Shown here in pieces: positions 1 to 12,200 of a DNA stretch of 64,000 nucleotides. A program made the position numbers and the translations under genes. This stretch comes from Branchiostoma floridae (Eukaryota > Chordata > Leptocardii > Amphioxiformes > Branchiostomatidae), in the NCBI RefSeq assembly GCF_000003815.2, contig NW_023365886.1, positions 1-64,000 of the forward strand, written 5' to 3'. Each line of letters begins with the position of its first letter. Positions within the stretch are counted from its first letter, which is position 1. Under the pieces are notes generated by a model. The model was not told where the DNA came from and ran no database searches. It worked only from the letters and a program-made list of their open reading frames with translations.

Positions 1-584
1 TGAATGACAATGTAGTAAAAACCCTGTGTTAGTACATTTGTATACTCCTATTTGTGTACAGATAGATCAAAGAATCGAAGAATAAATAAACACCAAATAT
101 CTAAAAAGGGTATGACTAGGGACTGTGAACCTACAAAAGTTACAGACAAAGGAAGAAGCGTTCAAAGTTTTGATTGATGTGAACAGGTTCTGACACCACA
201 TGAGGTTCGAACACGAACCCTCCCCCAGCACAAAACATGGGTTCATGCAGGATTACAATAAAATATCATCCTGCAAGAAAGCAGCGTTGTGCAACACACA
301 TGCAACAGCAACGGGTGAAGTACACAGTGAGTAATATCAGGAACGTCCCACGTGAGATGACAACTGTCTTGGGACGGTAAAATGAAGGAAATGATATGCG
401 AAATGTGTTCCCACGTCACGAGAGGGTGATGACGAAAACAAGCACGTGCGCCGGTCTCAGCCCACCACGCGCCCAGGCATAGGCATGTCCGGACTTTTCG
501 GCTGCCCCAGTCCGCTTACTACGGAATGCCACGTCAGAATTCACTCATTCGTCGTAACGTAAGATAGACAAACCAAAATAATAC

Positions 585-680
585 CTGAATTTGCTCGGAA
601 ATGTCGATGTCTTCCTCAGTTAAACACGGCAGTGCGAAACCCAAATCGTTGTCAGCCGGCCCCAGGTTCTCTGTGGCCAT
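585..680 (-). CDS. First coding exon of an unrecognised gene (partial, continues off the left edge)
   Basis: On the minus strand an ATG at 680-678 opens 32 codons (MATENLGPADND..., ending ...DIDISEQIQ) and stops at a clean donor, CAG|GTATTATT, in phase 0. The rest of the gene would lie left of position 1. The peptide is acidic and I recognise no domain in it. The call rests on the in-frame ATG, the good donor and the divergent layout with the gene starting at 1646. It could be a chance ORF, but an N-terminal exon of a real gene is more likely. Confidence 0.45.
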
Positions 681-1645
681 CCTGGTGACACAAAGTCCAA
701 GTTTCTCCGCCGCGTTTTACCCAAAGGGTCCACGCTATGCAGCCACAAAACCCCTAAAGTACGCCGAGATTTAAACAAGGGTCATACACTACGAGACAAT
801 TTTATCCAGGTCCACTATTAGTGGCTATTTTGGCGACCTGACGCTAGGCTCCAAAAGTAGTACTAACCCGAAAGGCAGCGACTGCCGACTGGTGACATGT
901 AATACGTAACCACGCCAAACCTCGCGCGATTCGGCGTGATTTGGTCAACTTTATACCGATGGGAGGACTAAAAGGATTCTGACAACAGTGAATAAATCAA
1001 AAATTCCATTCTCTTGTCTTCCTTTGAAATTTGATCACAATAACTTTCAACTAGTTTGCAACATAATGAATTTATTTGACGAAAGAAGGAAAATCTAGCT
1101 AACATTCTTCACGGCATTGAGTAAGTTTTCACTACATTTCCACACGATGATGGTCGTCCTTCCTCCCACTAAAGGGACTCTCTGCAACCATGCCAACCGG
1201 TGGGTAAATCACATAAACAGTGCCAAAATGTATCCGCGTCGGTCGATTAACCGTTATGTCTTCCTATTCCGTGCAATAATATTCATGGTATTAACAAGAA
1301 ATAATTAGAAAACAAAACACGACCAAAACTTAAGCCATCCGAATGACTTATCAGCAATATATCAAAATACTTATGTTTGGGACTATGTTTTGTTACCTGT
1401 CTGCGGAGGACGAAATTGGACCCAAGTACTGCGTGAAAGGGAAAGGAAGTTGATACAAAGTTTGAAACAGGTGCATGCCCTGATAACCAACGGGTCTTAA
1501 CAAGTGATTTGGAGGCACTGAATCAAGAAAATTCGGTAGCAAACTCTGTAGGAAACGAGTACAAAGAGAAGACTGAACCCAAACTCAAAGTTTGTACAAA
1601 GAGAACCTCAGCGGTCAGCAGAATTATTACCAAGTTTTGTGGGAA
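681..1645. promoter_or_regulatory. Divergent intergenic region between two head-to-head genes
   Basis: These 965 bases lie between the two start codons (680 on minus, 1646 on plus) and would hold both promoters and 5' UTRs. I see no TATA box at a sensible distance from either start. Left of the first exon (1-584) I see only presumed intron sequence with no recognisable element. Confidence 0.35.
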
Positions 1646-4010
1646 ATGGCAGCTATTGACAAGTCCTCGTTGGAGCCAAGGTACACCGGTTTGCCCCGGA
1701 GGTACGAGGAGACGAAACCTGCTATGACGCAAGGATTCACCCATCACAGCATTCTAGGTACGTCGAGTTTGGCGTTATGTGCTTTTTGTGCTGTAGTGCT
1801 CTTCGTAATGGGGTAAAAATGGACAGCCTGCCTCCCAAGGGTGCTATCAATATCATACCTGAAGTGTTTGGCGCCAAACATTTTTTTTCGCTTGGACGTC
1901 TCATATAGATTACGCAATTTGCGTAATTATCACTCAATGTGGGACAGTAAGACAATAAATCATATTATCTGACCCAAAGGAAGAACCGTATAACGTTAAA
2001 GGTGCGACAGTACCCTGCTTTGAGGCGCAAGTGCCCATTACTGTAAGACAACTGCCTTCGATTTCCTCAATGGAATGCTATATGCTTACACAACTGGAGC
2101 TTATGGGCTACTTGACTATCGCTGAAGTGTAGCCAAGGAGGCAACTGAACTACCTCAGTACAGTTCATTGAAACTGAAGAAATTTTATGTTTTCACTGAA
2201 AGTGGGATACTTGAACAAAATGCATATCTTGTTATTGATAATCTGTCAGTTCCAGAAAATCGAATTTGATAGCTTATTTCAAGTTTATGTGAGTGACTTA
2301 GAACGTAAGATTTACAAACACTATATTGTCCTTATTTCAGACATTGGACAAAAACTTCATTCAAAGGTACAGCTGACAGCCGAGCAGCAGAGAGATCTTG
2401 CAATACAGGAAGCAGAAGCTCGAGTGTGGGAGGAGGCAGAGGGAGTCAAACAGCAGGCTGTGGAGACAGCGCTGCAACATGCACAGGCTGAGAAGGAACG
2501 CGAGATTAAGAACATCAGGAAACAGTACGAGAAGGAACTCAAGGTGGCCATTCAATGCCTATAACATTTTCTTTTCACAAGTGAATTCTGTTTGAAGTCC
2601 CAAATAAATGTAACAAGTTAGGACACTGAATAAACCCTCTGGTACTCCATGAGTACTCCATTTGTAGTTCAAAAGTATTTCCTTTGCAAGATTCAATTTT
2701 CATATTAATGTAACATTAATTTCTCACAGATGACATACAGAAGCATGACTCATAGCTATTATGATTGTGGATTGTATTTCAGGAAGAAGGACTGAAGGTA
2801 GAAGGGGAAATGAACAAAAGGATGCTGCAGCAGCTGAAGAAAGAACGTCAGGAGGCAGAGGAAAAGCTGCATGACAGTCTAAGGAAAGCACAGGAGGAGT
2901 TTGCAGTACAGAAGGTTGCAGCAGTCAAGGCTGCTCAGGAGGAGGAACGTCGCTTGGCGGCTGCACAGGCTGACAGAGTCGCTCAGTAAGTGAAGAACAG
3001 TCTTTTAGTGCTAAAATGCAATGAGAATTCCTTGCAGTCACTACTAACGTTACACTAGATAATTTATAAGTATTGTATTATAGAGATGAAAGGAATGTGT
3101 CTTCCTTCTTGTAACAATGCCATAGACAGAAATTCTGTCATTTGCTTTAGATGATGAAGAACTTTATTGTTGCAATTGAGAATTGGAGATCCTACTATAC
3201 ACACATATTGGACACCAGTCTTGAACAGTGGGGGAAATGCTTCTGGCCCAGGGTCAGCTCAATGAGCAACTCATATTGATCTTCTCCTGCTGAGGTAGCC
3301 TTTGACACCACATTACTAACACATTTCTGCCAGGTTACACATATCTGCCACCCAGATAATGCACTTCTATATATCTACAATGTATACTTTGCATACCTGG
3401 GGGTGTGTCAATAAAGACCTCTTAAACACAGGCATTTGCAAAGTGGCAATATGTAACCCAGTAGATAAATGTTAATGATAGCAGCATTTAAAAATGTGCA
3501 CCTTTATTACCTCTGTACTTTATGCCTCCACCATATCCTGGTAATATAAGTGTTTGACACAGATACATACGGACATACTGGTAGAGACAACAGGATTTAT
3601 TCCAGAGTAACTCAACACACTGTTACTGTTTCAGAATGAAAGCAGAAGAGGCTGTTGAAACAGCAAAGGCAGCAGATGAGGACAAAAAGAAGGCTTTATC
3701 CAACCAACATGATCAGTTTCAGAGGGACCTGGCCGCAGCCATTGCGAGAACGCGAGAGGAAGAGGAGAAGAAACATGCTCGACACGTAGCCGGCTTACAG
3801 GCTGAACACGACCATGAGCTGGCACAGATGCGGAAAGTGCTCATGTCACGGGAGGCCGAGCTCAGACAAACCACAAAACAGCTGGACGACATGACATCTC
3901 TGAAGATCAAGCTGGAGGGAGACCTCCTGGAGATGCGACAAGAGTTCACCAGGTTCGCAGAGAGATGTTCGGGCTTTCAGGAGGGGCAAGCAGACTTCTT
4001 ATTTGCATGA
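1646..4010 (+). CDS. C6orf163-like coiled-coil protein (4 coding exons, 297 aa)
   Basis: Coding exons are 1646-1757, 2341-2543, 2783-2985 and 3635-4010. All three introns have GT-AG ends (CTAG|GTACG, AAG|GTGGC, CA|GTAAGT) and the phases agree, giving 298 codons with the stop. The start at 1646 gives MAAIDKSSLEPRYTG. Residues about 38-290 are rich in Glu, Gln, Lys and Ala and form one long predicted coiled coil with no other domain. The junction segment reading HSILDIGQKLH resembles my recollection of human C6orf163 (about 329 aa), which is also a coiled coil of unknown function; the lengths are comparable. The identity is a memory-based inference, and generic coiled-coil similarity is the main alternative. 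The third intron (2986-3634) shows no recognisable element. Confidence 0.7.
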
Positions 4011-4482
4011 ATGAATCAAAGATACTGAGAAAACTCCTCCTGTGGAAATTGCAATGACTAATGTTTGAATCCTGTAATGGATATCATGTCTTTCCATCCA
4101 GCATTGCCTTCAAACAATGTGAAGGATTACAGGTAAACAAATCACTCAATCTGACAAATCAAGGAACAAGACAATTATGATTTCTAGGTTTTTTGACAAG
4201 TGTGACTGAAAATGCTATACTGAACAGCCTTTTTTGACCCGAGTTGACCCATGTTGTCTTTAAAATCTTGGACTCTGCTCCACTGTTCAAATTCCTATTT
4301 GCCAAAGAGATTACATGTGCAAACTGCAGAGCGTGTGTTTATCATACACAGCTGATCTACAGCACAACTTTGCTGACGCCTGGCTGCCTACAAGTCACAT
4401 GAATGGCAGTCATGTAGTTGATGACCACTCCCTGTCTAAATGATTATAATATCAAATTGATTATCATGCAGAATGTATGCAG

Positions 4483-4488
4483 AATAAA
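4483..4488 (+). terminator. Poly(A) signal AATAAA for the C6orf163-like gene
   Basis: A canonical AATAAA lies 473 bases after the stop codon at 4010, with no earlier canonical copy noticed. It implies a 3' UTR of about 0.5 kb ending near 4500. Confidence 0.5.
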
Positions 4489-4800
4489 GATACTGTATTT
4501 TTTATGATTATTTCCGTGTTTGACTCTATTAGCTTGAGTGCCATCATAGAAATTAATTTACTAGGACTCCATACAAAGAAGAACTGATGGATGCATAAAA
4601 TCAAATGGAAACGAATAGAGAAGAGAACATGTAAAAAGTGAGCAAAGAGAACAAACCTTTTGTTTCCAAATTAGTGTTTTTGATTTAGATCCTTTAGATC
4701 GTTGCAATTGTAACTTGCATGGTGTAAACATTTTCACCCATTGTATTTTTGCTTTATTTGAGGATGAAATATTCACAATGTTGTTGAAAATATGCAGTGC

Positions 4801-4987
4801 TTACTCCGGATCCTGTATACCCTGGTGGACCAAATAGTCATTGTGCTGACAATGCCTAAAAGCTCCCTCTAGCAGTTGCAGTCTTGTATTCCAAACCATT
4901 GCACTTTGAGGAGGGTTCAGCTCTTTGTAGCTGCTGATATTGAAAGTGATCTGGAATAGTCTAGCTAACTGAAGAGCTCTTCTCCCA
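4801..4987 (-). CDS. Possible terminal coding exon of the unrecognised acylated-protein gene
   Basis: Read on the minus strand, an AG acceptor just above 4987 (after a weak, A-rich tract) is followed by one base and an open frame of 61 codons to TAA at 4803-4801. The frame has protein-like composition (RRALQLARLFQITFNISSY, then NPPQSAMVWNTRLQLLEGAF). I do not recognise it. It needs an upstream exon ending in phase 2, whereas the large exon at 6177-6998 ends in phase 0, so at least one more exon or a different donor would be required. Treat the link between them as a hypothesis. Confidence 0.3.
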
Positions 4988-6176
4988 CTGTTTTTTTTTT
5001 ACAAAGACGACAGGTGCCTTGTACAGTATTTACAAGTTCATTGTACCAGCCTAAGCATAATTCCCCTTAGGCTATTTCTTTTCAATTCTACTTCATATTA
5101 CAGTTTGAATCATAACATATTTAGCAACAAATATGATTTTACTTGTGAGCAAAAACAGGGAATCTCAATAAACACACATCAGCTGCAGAAACAGTAAAAC
5201 AAACAGTATACTGCAGGTAAGTGAAGGTCATATTTCACTTCACCTTTGAACTACTTAAGTTGAGATTGGCCCTTGTGGTATTTCACAGCAGTTTATGAAA
5301 GTTTATCAGGCTACCCCTGCTGGTACAAGTTCCCTAGACCAGATAGAGGCATGACTCAGCAATGGCAGCATGCCAACAAGTCTCACAAGCAGCAAAGCAT
5401 GGAGTTGACCTTAAGGTGGTTGACCTTACCACTGGTAAAGATATTTAAATGATGGCTTTGGCAGGTAGGAGGTGACATCTAGGTCAATGACACACCAGTA
5501 ACAAAAAAAAGTTTTGAAATTCAATGTTCTCCCTGCTGTATAGCCCTGTTAGCATTGTTGAATTGGTAGGCATTTAAACTTTAAAACTACTCCAGTGTTC
5601 ACTGTGCTCCCAGTATAGGAATCAATCAATGGCAGACCTTTTCAATCCATTACCAGTATCATGATCACAGCATGGTGATTTGATACTATAAGTAAAAAAA
5701 AATATGAATGGACTTTGTGAAATGTATTTGAAACTAGACTTCAAGAACCACAGCTGATGTTAGTTTTAATAGAGATGGCAAAGAGCCGCAACTGAAAATT
5801 TGTTATGAAAGGAGAAATGCTGCTTAGGGAAAATGCACCACTTGAAAGAAGAAAACATTGCTGTAAACAAAAGACATCATCATGTGAAGTCCTGGTATCA
5901 TACATGTATATATATACAGATTAGACTTTGGATCCTCCCTGTGATCTCCCCATTAAATGATCTCAGTGGCCCTGGTTGCTAATATGTTGTCCATATGTAA
6001 AAAATGCAATACCATAGCAACTAAGATAGCTTTTATCAAGTTTTTTTCAGCACATGTACAATTTTCAATTGCTTTCAGGGGCCAAATTAAGTCGAACAAT
6101 GCTACCCAGGACCTAATATTAGTGACAGGAACACCTGTGCTTGCCATTCTACTGTTTGTTAGCAAAGTAAACTTAC
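4988..6176. other. Presumed intron / spacer with no recognised element
   Basis: This AT-rich stretch separates the two candidate minus-strand exons. I looked for a small connecting exon; one good acceptor near 5206 is followed by an in-frame stop in the required phase, so I found none that I can support. No repeat family is obvious. Confidence 0.3.
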
Positions 6177-6998
6177 TGAAAGCTCAGCTTGATCCAAACT
6201 CACCACTTTACGCAGGAGTCCATCCAGGCTCGTGTTCCACATGCTCTGCTCCTCCAGACTTGACTCAGTCTGACTGACATGCCAGGAGTTACCTGTAACA
6301 TCACTTCTGGGACTGCTTAGACTCATGCTTTCATCACTATGCACAGTCACAGGAGATGCAAGCCCATTCATGCAACACTGGGCAGCCTGGGGCACAGTTT
6401 CACCTGGCCAGAGATCATTTGATATCCCACTGAAAAAGTGGTCATTGGTGACATATTCAATCCCATCCCACGTTGCTGAAGTATTGAGGTTGTTTTCCAA
6501 AGTTGTTTTCTGAAGGTCTTCATCCTGCCTTTTTCCTAACAAATCCTTTTCTATGATTGCCTCACTGTCAGAGCCACATGTGTCTGACTCTGTGCTGCAT
6601 TCCTCCTTCAGGTGTATGTTACAGCTTTGTGGGTTGTTGATAGGCTGTCCTGTCCCACGTAGCAGACTCTTGAGATGCTGGTACTGCTGCTGGTCATCTG
6701 GTCTTGATGAGGTATCGTCATTTTTTGAGCCCAAGATGTCCTTAATGCTGACATGTTCCTCTGGCGTGATAACACTGTTGCCATTTTTGTATCCGCCTTT
6801 GATCAAGCTTGTCAGACTTATGAGCTGTGTTCCATTCTGCACCTGAAATGTGCTGGTCTGTGAGGACGACAGACCCCATTGGCTCCTGGAATTAACTGTT
6901 GAATCTTTGTCATCCACAGGTAGCCATGTCCCATTCTGTTGGTCAGGAAAATGAGGGCAGTTCCCACTGCCTTGTAGACTGGAACAGTTGCACCCCAT
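6177..6998 (-). CDS. Large first coding exon of an unrecognised protein with an N-terminal MGCNCSS acylation motif (partial gene)
   Basis: The minus strand holds an 822-base open exon (274 codons) from ATG at 6998 to the donor TTCA|GTAAGTTT, phase 0. The open frame could be extended nine bases upstream, but only to a TTG, so the ATG giving MGCNCSSLQGSG is the natural start. Gly2 followed by Cys3, Cys5 and Ser6 is the classical pattern for N-myristoylation with palmitoylation, which would place the protein on membranes. The rest is Ser/Thr/Asn/Gln-rich and acidic, looks disordered and has no domain I know; the end (SSLEEQSMWNTSLDGLLRK) may start a folded region. If the donor is not used, the frame continues only to TAA at 6159. 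A TATA-like box upstream (7280-7286) supports this as the 5' end. Confidence 0.6.
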
Positions 6999-7279
6999 AG
7001 TGTTCAATGTCCTGACCTTGTAAACTTGTATTGCACTCGGTGTTTATCAGATATGCTTTCTTGATCTACAATAACTCAATCATTTCAGGCATAGTAACAT
7101 ACATGGCTTATGTAATACGGTGATCACTCTCATTTCTCAACACAATAGAGATGTTAACCTGCTCAGCTGCCCATTGTCCTTGTACTGTAAGAACTCCTTG
7201 TCCCCTCCTTCCCTGGCTGGTGTTTCCATCAATCTGTGCTGTGCTGTTTCCAGTGAGTGTAACACCCAGGCTCCTCCCA

Positions 7280-7286
7280 CTTTATA
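7280..7286 (-). promoter_or_regulatory. TATA-like element upstream of the MGCNCSS gene
   Basis: The minus strand reads TATAAAG followed by a G-rich stretch, about 280 bases upstream of the ATG at 6998. About 30 bases downstream is a plausible start-site region. A 5' untranslated exon could end at the donor-like CAG|GTTAACAT near 7150. All of this is inference from motifs. Confidence 0.3.
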
Positions 7287-7398
7287 CAAATAATGGAGTA
7301 CAAAGTCTAAAGATTACTCCTGTTGACACTGTCTCGGTGCCACCGAGGGTCTGCCCTGTGGTACACAACTTGGACACTGTCTCTCACGTTATGTCATC

Positions 7399-7438
7399 TG
7401 ACCCAACGGATGTTGAACTGACCCAAAGGATGTTGAAC
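7399..7438. repeat. Two-copy 20-bp tandem repeat
   Basis: Two adjacent copies of TGACCCAAMGGATGTTGAAC differ at a single base (C or A at the ninth position). It is a simple local duplication in the spacer upstream of the MGCNCSS gene. Confidence 0.8.
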
Positions 7439-8963
7439 TCTTGACCGTTGGCACAGTGGCATGCATGACTGGGACTGTACCAAAGTAAGAAGTACTAGCA
7501 AGAAGACTACTGCCATCTACATAGACTTACACTATGACCTGCAGTTGAAGCTGACCCTTTTTGCTAGAGGGGAGTGGCTTGCATATTTACTTTTGTGGGA
7601 GTGACAGAGATAAGATAATTATGAAGGCAAAAGCTACCGTCATATTGATAGCTAACACTGTTGCCACGGTAGCACTGAGCCCTGACAACAGATAGGGATC
7701 GTCCTTTAGTACATTTGTTGTCCGAATGCAAAGATTTGGTAGCCAATTTTTTAGGGTAGCGAGTATAAGGAAACCCTGGTAGAAATAGTATGGCACCCAG
7801 ACTAAAGATTTGGAAATTCATGCAAGTCAATTAAATGAGGACCTGCAATACATCACGTATGGCTTGAGGGCATTTGAACTGCTCTTTGTTTTGTTAGCAA
7901 TCCTGTACTCACCTCACCTCACTCACCGTAGGTCACAAATCAACTTAGAAATTACCATATGGTAAATCAGGGTACAAAAATTTAATCCTGTCAGACTGTC
8001 AAGCTGCAATTGTTAGTTTAGTTGAACAAGCAAAACGTAAGATTGTAGATACATGTAACATTTCTTCCCTGTATACAGCACAAGAAGTAAGTTGAAACTT
8101 GTAATTATTATGCAGATGTTGTGTAACCCTATACTGTGAAGCCTGGCAACTAGCCCATTCTGGATAAGGTTCAGTAGAGTGATATTCACGAACATGTACT
8201 GTACTATAGGCGAGGGGAAAGTTCATTCATTTCATTGGTATAGGGTTAAGCAATCTACTACAACGACATATGAGAGTTTATGACAAAGACTTGTCCTGAG
8301 GACATAGCAGTATCATTACAAGTTCCACACAGCATTGTAAACATCTGAGACAAACTGTTAATCTTTTAACCAAGAGATTTTCCTTTCACAGAGTGCAAGA
8401 TTAGGCAGCCAGTTAATTAAGGGTGGTTTTACTAAAAATGGTTTAGAGGATTTTCATATTATGGGAGGAAGTCCAGGACAAGTACACGTAGTACCACCAA
8501 AAAATGTCCATGAACATCAAATATTAAAAACAAAACTTATTTTGCTGAAATTCATCAAACTTTTTAAGGCTTTAACCTCTTTACGGCAAACATACCCATT
8601 CAGTACTAACTGACTCAGGCAGCAGACAGAATGTGAAAACAAGGTTGTAGATACAGTCTATTGAGACTGACTTCTCCATCATGTAACATCTCCCTACCAA
8701 CCTTATCTTTTCTTAATGTACATTTTGTATCTCTGATCTCTGACCAGCTGAACAAAGCACTTAAGGGCTTAGATCTTATCTGGGACACCAAGGCTGCAGA
8801 TTTGTTTCAAGGATACAAGATTCTGAGATTTAAGGATGAACCAATTGCAAATAAAATCTGAATGTGTAGTCTAACTGACATTATAAAAGTAATAATTATT
8901 ATTCATTTAATTGCAAACAGCAAAACAAATCACAACTCACAATTGTAATAAAAGATTTCCCTG
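7439..8963. other. Spacer between the MGCNCSS gene and EXOSC1; no gene seen
   Basis: Short open frames here have no splice context or recognisable composition. I see no repeat family. The region probably holds upstream sequence of the left gene and the intergenic space below the EXOSC1 3' end. Confidence 0.4.
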
Positions 8964-8969
8964 TTTATT
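8964..8969 (-). terminator. Poly(A) signal AATAAA for EXOSC1
   Basis: The plus strand TTTATT reads AATAAA on the minus strand, 285 bases after the EXOSC1 stop codon. It is the best-placed canonical signal. Confidence 0.5.
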
Positions 8970-9253
8970 TCTGGTCAATTGGGGTTTATCAAGAACTAAA
9001 TTTGGCCTGATATTTTCACGGAATTTCTCAGAAAAAAAGCATTATCTTTCTGATCCCAAATAAAATACAAACATAACTTGGGAATGTTAGACAGGTACAT
9101 TAAAATGGCAAGGCATTTAAAACAAAAAAACACTGTGATGACCTAAAGCAAGAATTGGACAAGTTACATTCCCTTGTAAGTTATAACATAGCAATGACGT
9201 AACTGTTGAAGTACTAGTAACTAACTAACTAACTAAGAAATGTAATGGTCCCA

Positions 9254-12200
9254 TCATTCCTGCTGAAGCTGCACCTTGGCCACCTTCCTGAACTCTTTAC
9301 TGCCTGTCTTGGGACACTGCATGTCACACCAGCTTACAGGCACCATCTGTGCTCCTGCAATGGACAACATACAGTATGGCTTACAGGTAGTGTCAAAGGT
9401 CCTGTTGCACCATATCAAATCTACCCTGCACTGCACGATATCACCAAGAACATCACCAAAAGGGAAGATCTAAATCAGAGGTTGACTAGGGGAATGTTTG
9501 TTGGGATTCTGTCTTGGAATTTTGAATTAAAAAACCCAATCAGAAGTGCAAACATGAACAGACTGCAGATGAGGATACATGTGTACAAAGCTCTAAAAAC
9601 TGTGGAGACAGAAGTGCATGACCCACCAGCCTCGCTGAGAGCCAGCACCACACCCAGCTCATTCTCAGCTGTAGATAGGAGGTAACAGTTAGCATCACCC
9701 AGGGACAGCTGACACCACACGTCAAGGAATTCTTCAGTCAATGGACTTCCACTTTCACGAAATTACCACACAATTCTTAAATTCATCAGAGGAAAAGGAA
9801 CAGTTGCCATACCCTACAATAGCAGTGATATAACTCCTTGAATTAAGGTACACTTGACTAAGTATAGTCACCACAAAGTTGCTGTGTCAAGACCCAAGAC
9901 AATGGAAGACTTTTTAAAAAGTTCTCACTGTCGCTCTTAAAGTGCTATGTTGCTGAAGAATAAATTACACACAAAATTTTGAATTTTTCAATTGCCTGCA
10001 CCATGAATTACACAAAATGGAAGGATACAACTCTTGCCAGCACTATGTCTCCTGGTCTGAAGCATTTGTACATTTCCACCTGAAAAAGAAGAGAGAAACA
10101 CTCTATGAAAGATATCTTTTACAATGTGATTTCTGTGAGAAATACTCCAAAATGTGATATTTTCTTACTGCAGAAGGAATAAAGGATACGAAACAACTGC
10201 ATTTCAGGTCTGTTGATGACAACAACAATAAAAAAACACTTGTAATTAAAACAAAAACCAATTTTATCAGCATCCTTTCAAAGATCAGTTTTATCAATGA
10301 CAAAATGTGCTAATGTAATAGCAATGACTCCTATGAATAAATGGGGAATCACTGTGACCACTACACATTAAGACTAATACATGTTGTAATTAAGTAACAC
10401 AATGAACCTTACCCTGTCTTTTTCTGTAGCTCGAACATCTTCTTTCCTGTTGGCAAACATGAATGAAAGAAAGTTCAAGGGAATGAAACATATTTCAGCA
10501 ACAACATGTGATAGGGATATGAACTGAACTGGGGATATAGTCAGCCTATCTTTCAAGGGACATTAAATTTAGCCTTGTGCTGCCAAGAATTTTTGCCGGT
10601 GTGTAGCACCAGCTTTGAGACGGGAGAAGCGGGTCTTTCAACCATTCGTTTGGTTTGCATGGATGCATGGATGGATGCATGGATGCATGGATCGGTCAAT
10701 TTAACCAAACCCTTCTAATAGCCCTTCCACACGCATAATAATGTAATTGAGTTAGCGTGGCCGAACGGTCTACGGCTCTGGGTGTAAATAGTGTTTTGCT
10801 TTTGCAGCCGTGGATCGTGGGTTCAAAAACCAATTGTAACAATTTTTTTTCTTTGGTAGACAAATCTCACGTAATGTTTTTTTTAATAGAAGACAGATCA
10901 ATTCAGTAATTTGATGCATAAAAACTTTTTTTTCATTTGATTTTGTTTAACATCCAGGCTTTTCCCAAAATACGCACTGGCCAGCTTTTTTCAGAAGCTT
11001 TCTTGTTTGCCAACTTAACCCCTAAGCTGGTAGATTCATCAAACGGGCCTGTTCTGTGCTGCTGCTGCAGATTTACCTCCCAAATCAATGCGGTTTGCTT
11101 ATTATGGTATTAAGTGAGAAAGGCCCCAAACCCATAAAGATAATGGCCCCACATACAGGCATTCTATATGTGCATCCTGTATATATATGGGCTCAGCAGG
11201 ACAAGGGTTAAGTTTCAGTCATTTTGCGCTATCAGTATGATCTAAACTATACATCTCACCTGATGAGTCCTCTGAACGGCTCCCTTAGTGTGGTCCTCTC
11301 CACACAGGTGATGGCACACTTACACATCCTCCCACTTACACTGGTCACCTGTACAGGGAACACAGGTTTTACCACTTACACCAACATCAGAGGACATGTT
11401 TTCACAATTTCAGTCAGAGGAAAAGCACAGAAAAATTTCCTTCTTAGCTCTCTACCTTCAACACAGTGAAAATATGTTGAAAGAATGGTTACAGATCTCA
11501 TGTACTACATTGTATTTCTTCTGAATGTTTATATGATATCAAACATCCACAGACAAACAGTCGACATCAAAGAACCCATAAATTCTGGAAAAAATTGGGG
11601 TTTACATCTTCCTCTGCTTTCAAAAACAAATCCAAACGGTTGAAACCCGACATGTCTAGACATACTAGTAGTCTAGTATTTGAATAGTCTCGATGTCAAT
11701 CACGGTCCTTATAATAATATCTGGTGTTTTTTGCCAGCCAGTAGGTACCCAATGTGTTGAGTAATGAGGCTGAATAACGTGGTTGAGGCACCTCCTCGAG
11801 CACGGGACCCCCGTTTTATGTCCCTTCCGGAAGACAATTTCGTGGAAAGCTTCGTGAGGCTATGTAGCAATCCGGTCGTCCGTGTTTGCGGGATTCCCAT
11901 CCAAGAACTGACCCGACTGTCGCGTTGCTTAACTTCTGAAATCAAGGGATCGGGTGTATCCAACGCGCCATCACATGTATGATCAATTTGTCTCTACCAC
12001 TAACGTACTAGTACGTTCCCAACCATATGTAATTGCAATTGGCTTTGGGGCACAAACTTCAATAAACTGTTTTCTCAAACCATTCCAACGTATCAGTCAC
12101 ATGTAACAACACCTGTCCTCATTTTAGTAAGCTGCAGTCTAACTCTCACACACCTTTGCAGTGACGATGGAGCCTATTCTGGGCACTGCATCTTCTTTTT

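Noticed and set aside
10751-10840. Functional tRNA-Leu/Ser gene
   Set aside because: The B box is GGTTCAAAAAC, lacking the key CGA, and the acceptor stem is only partly paired.
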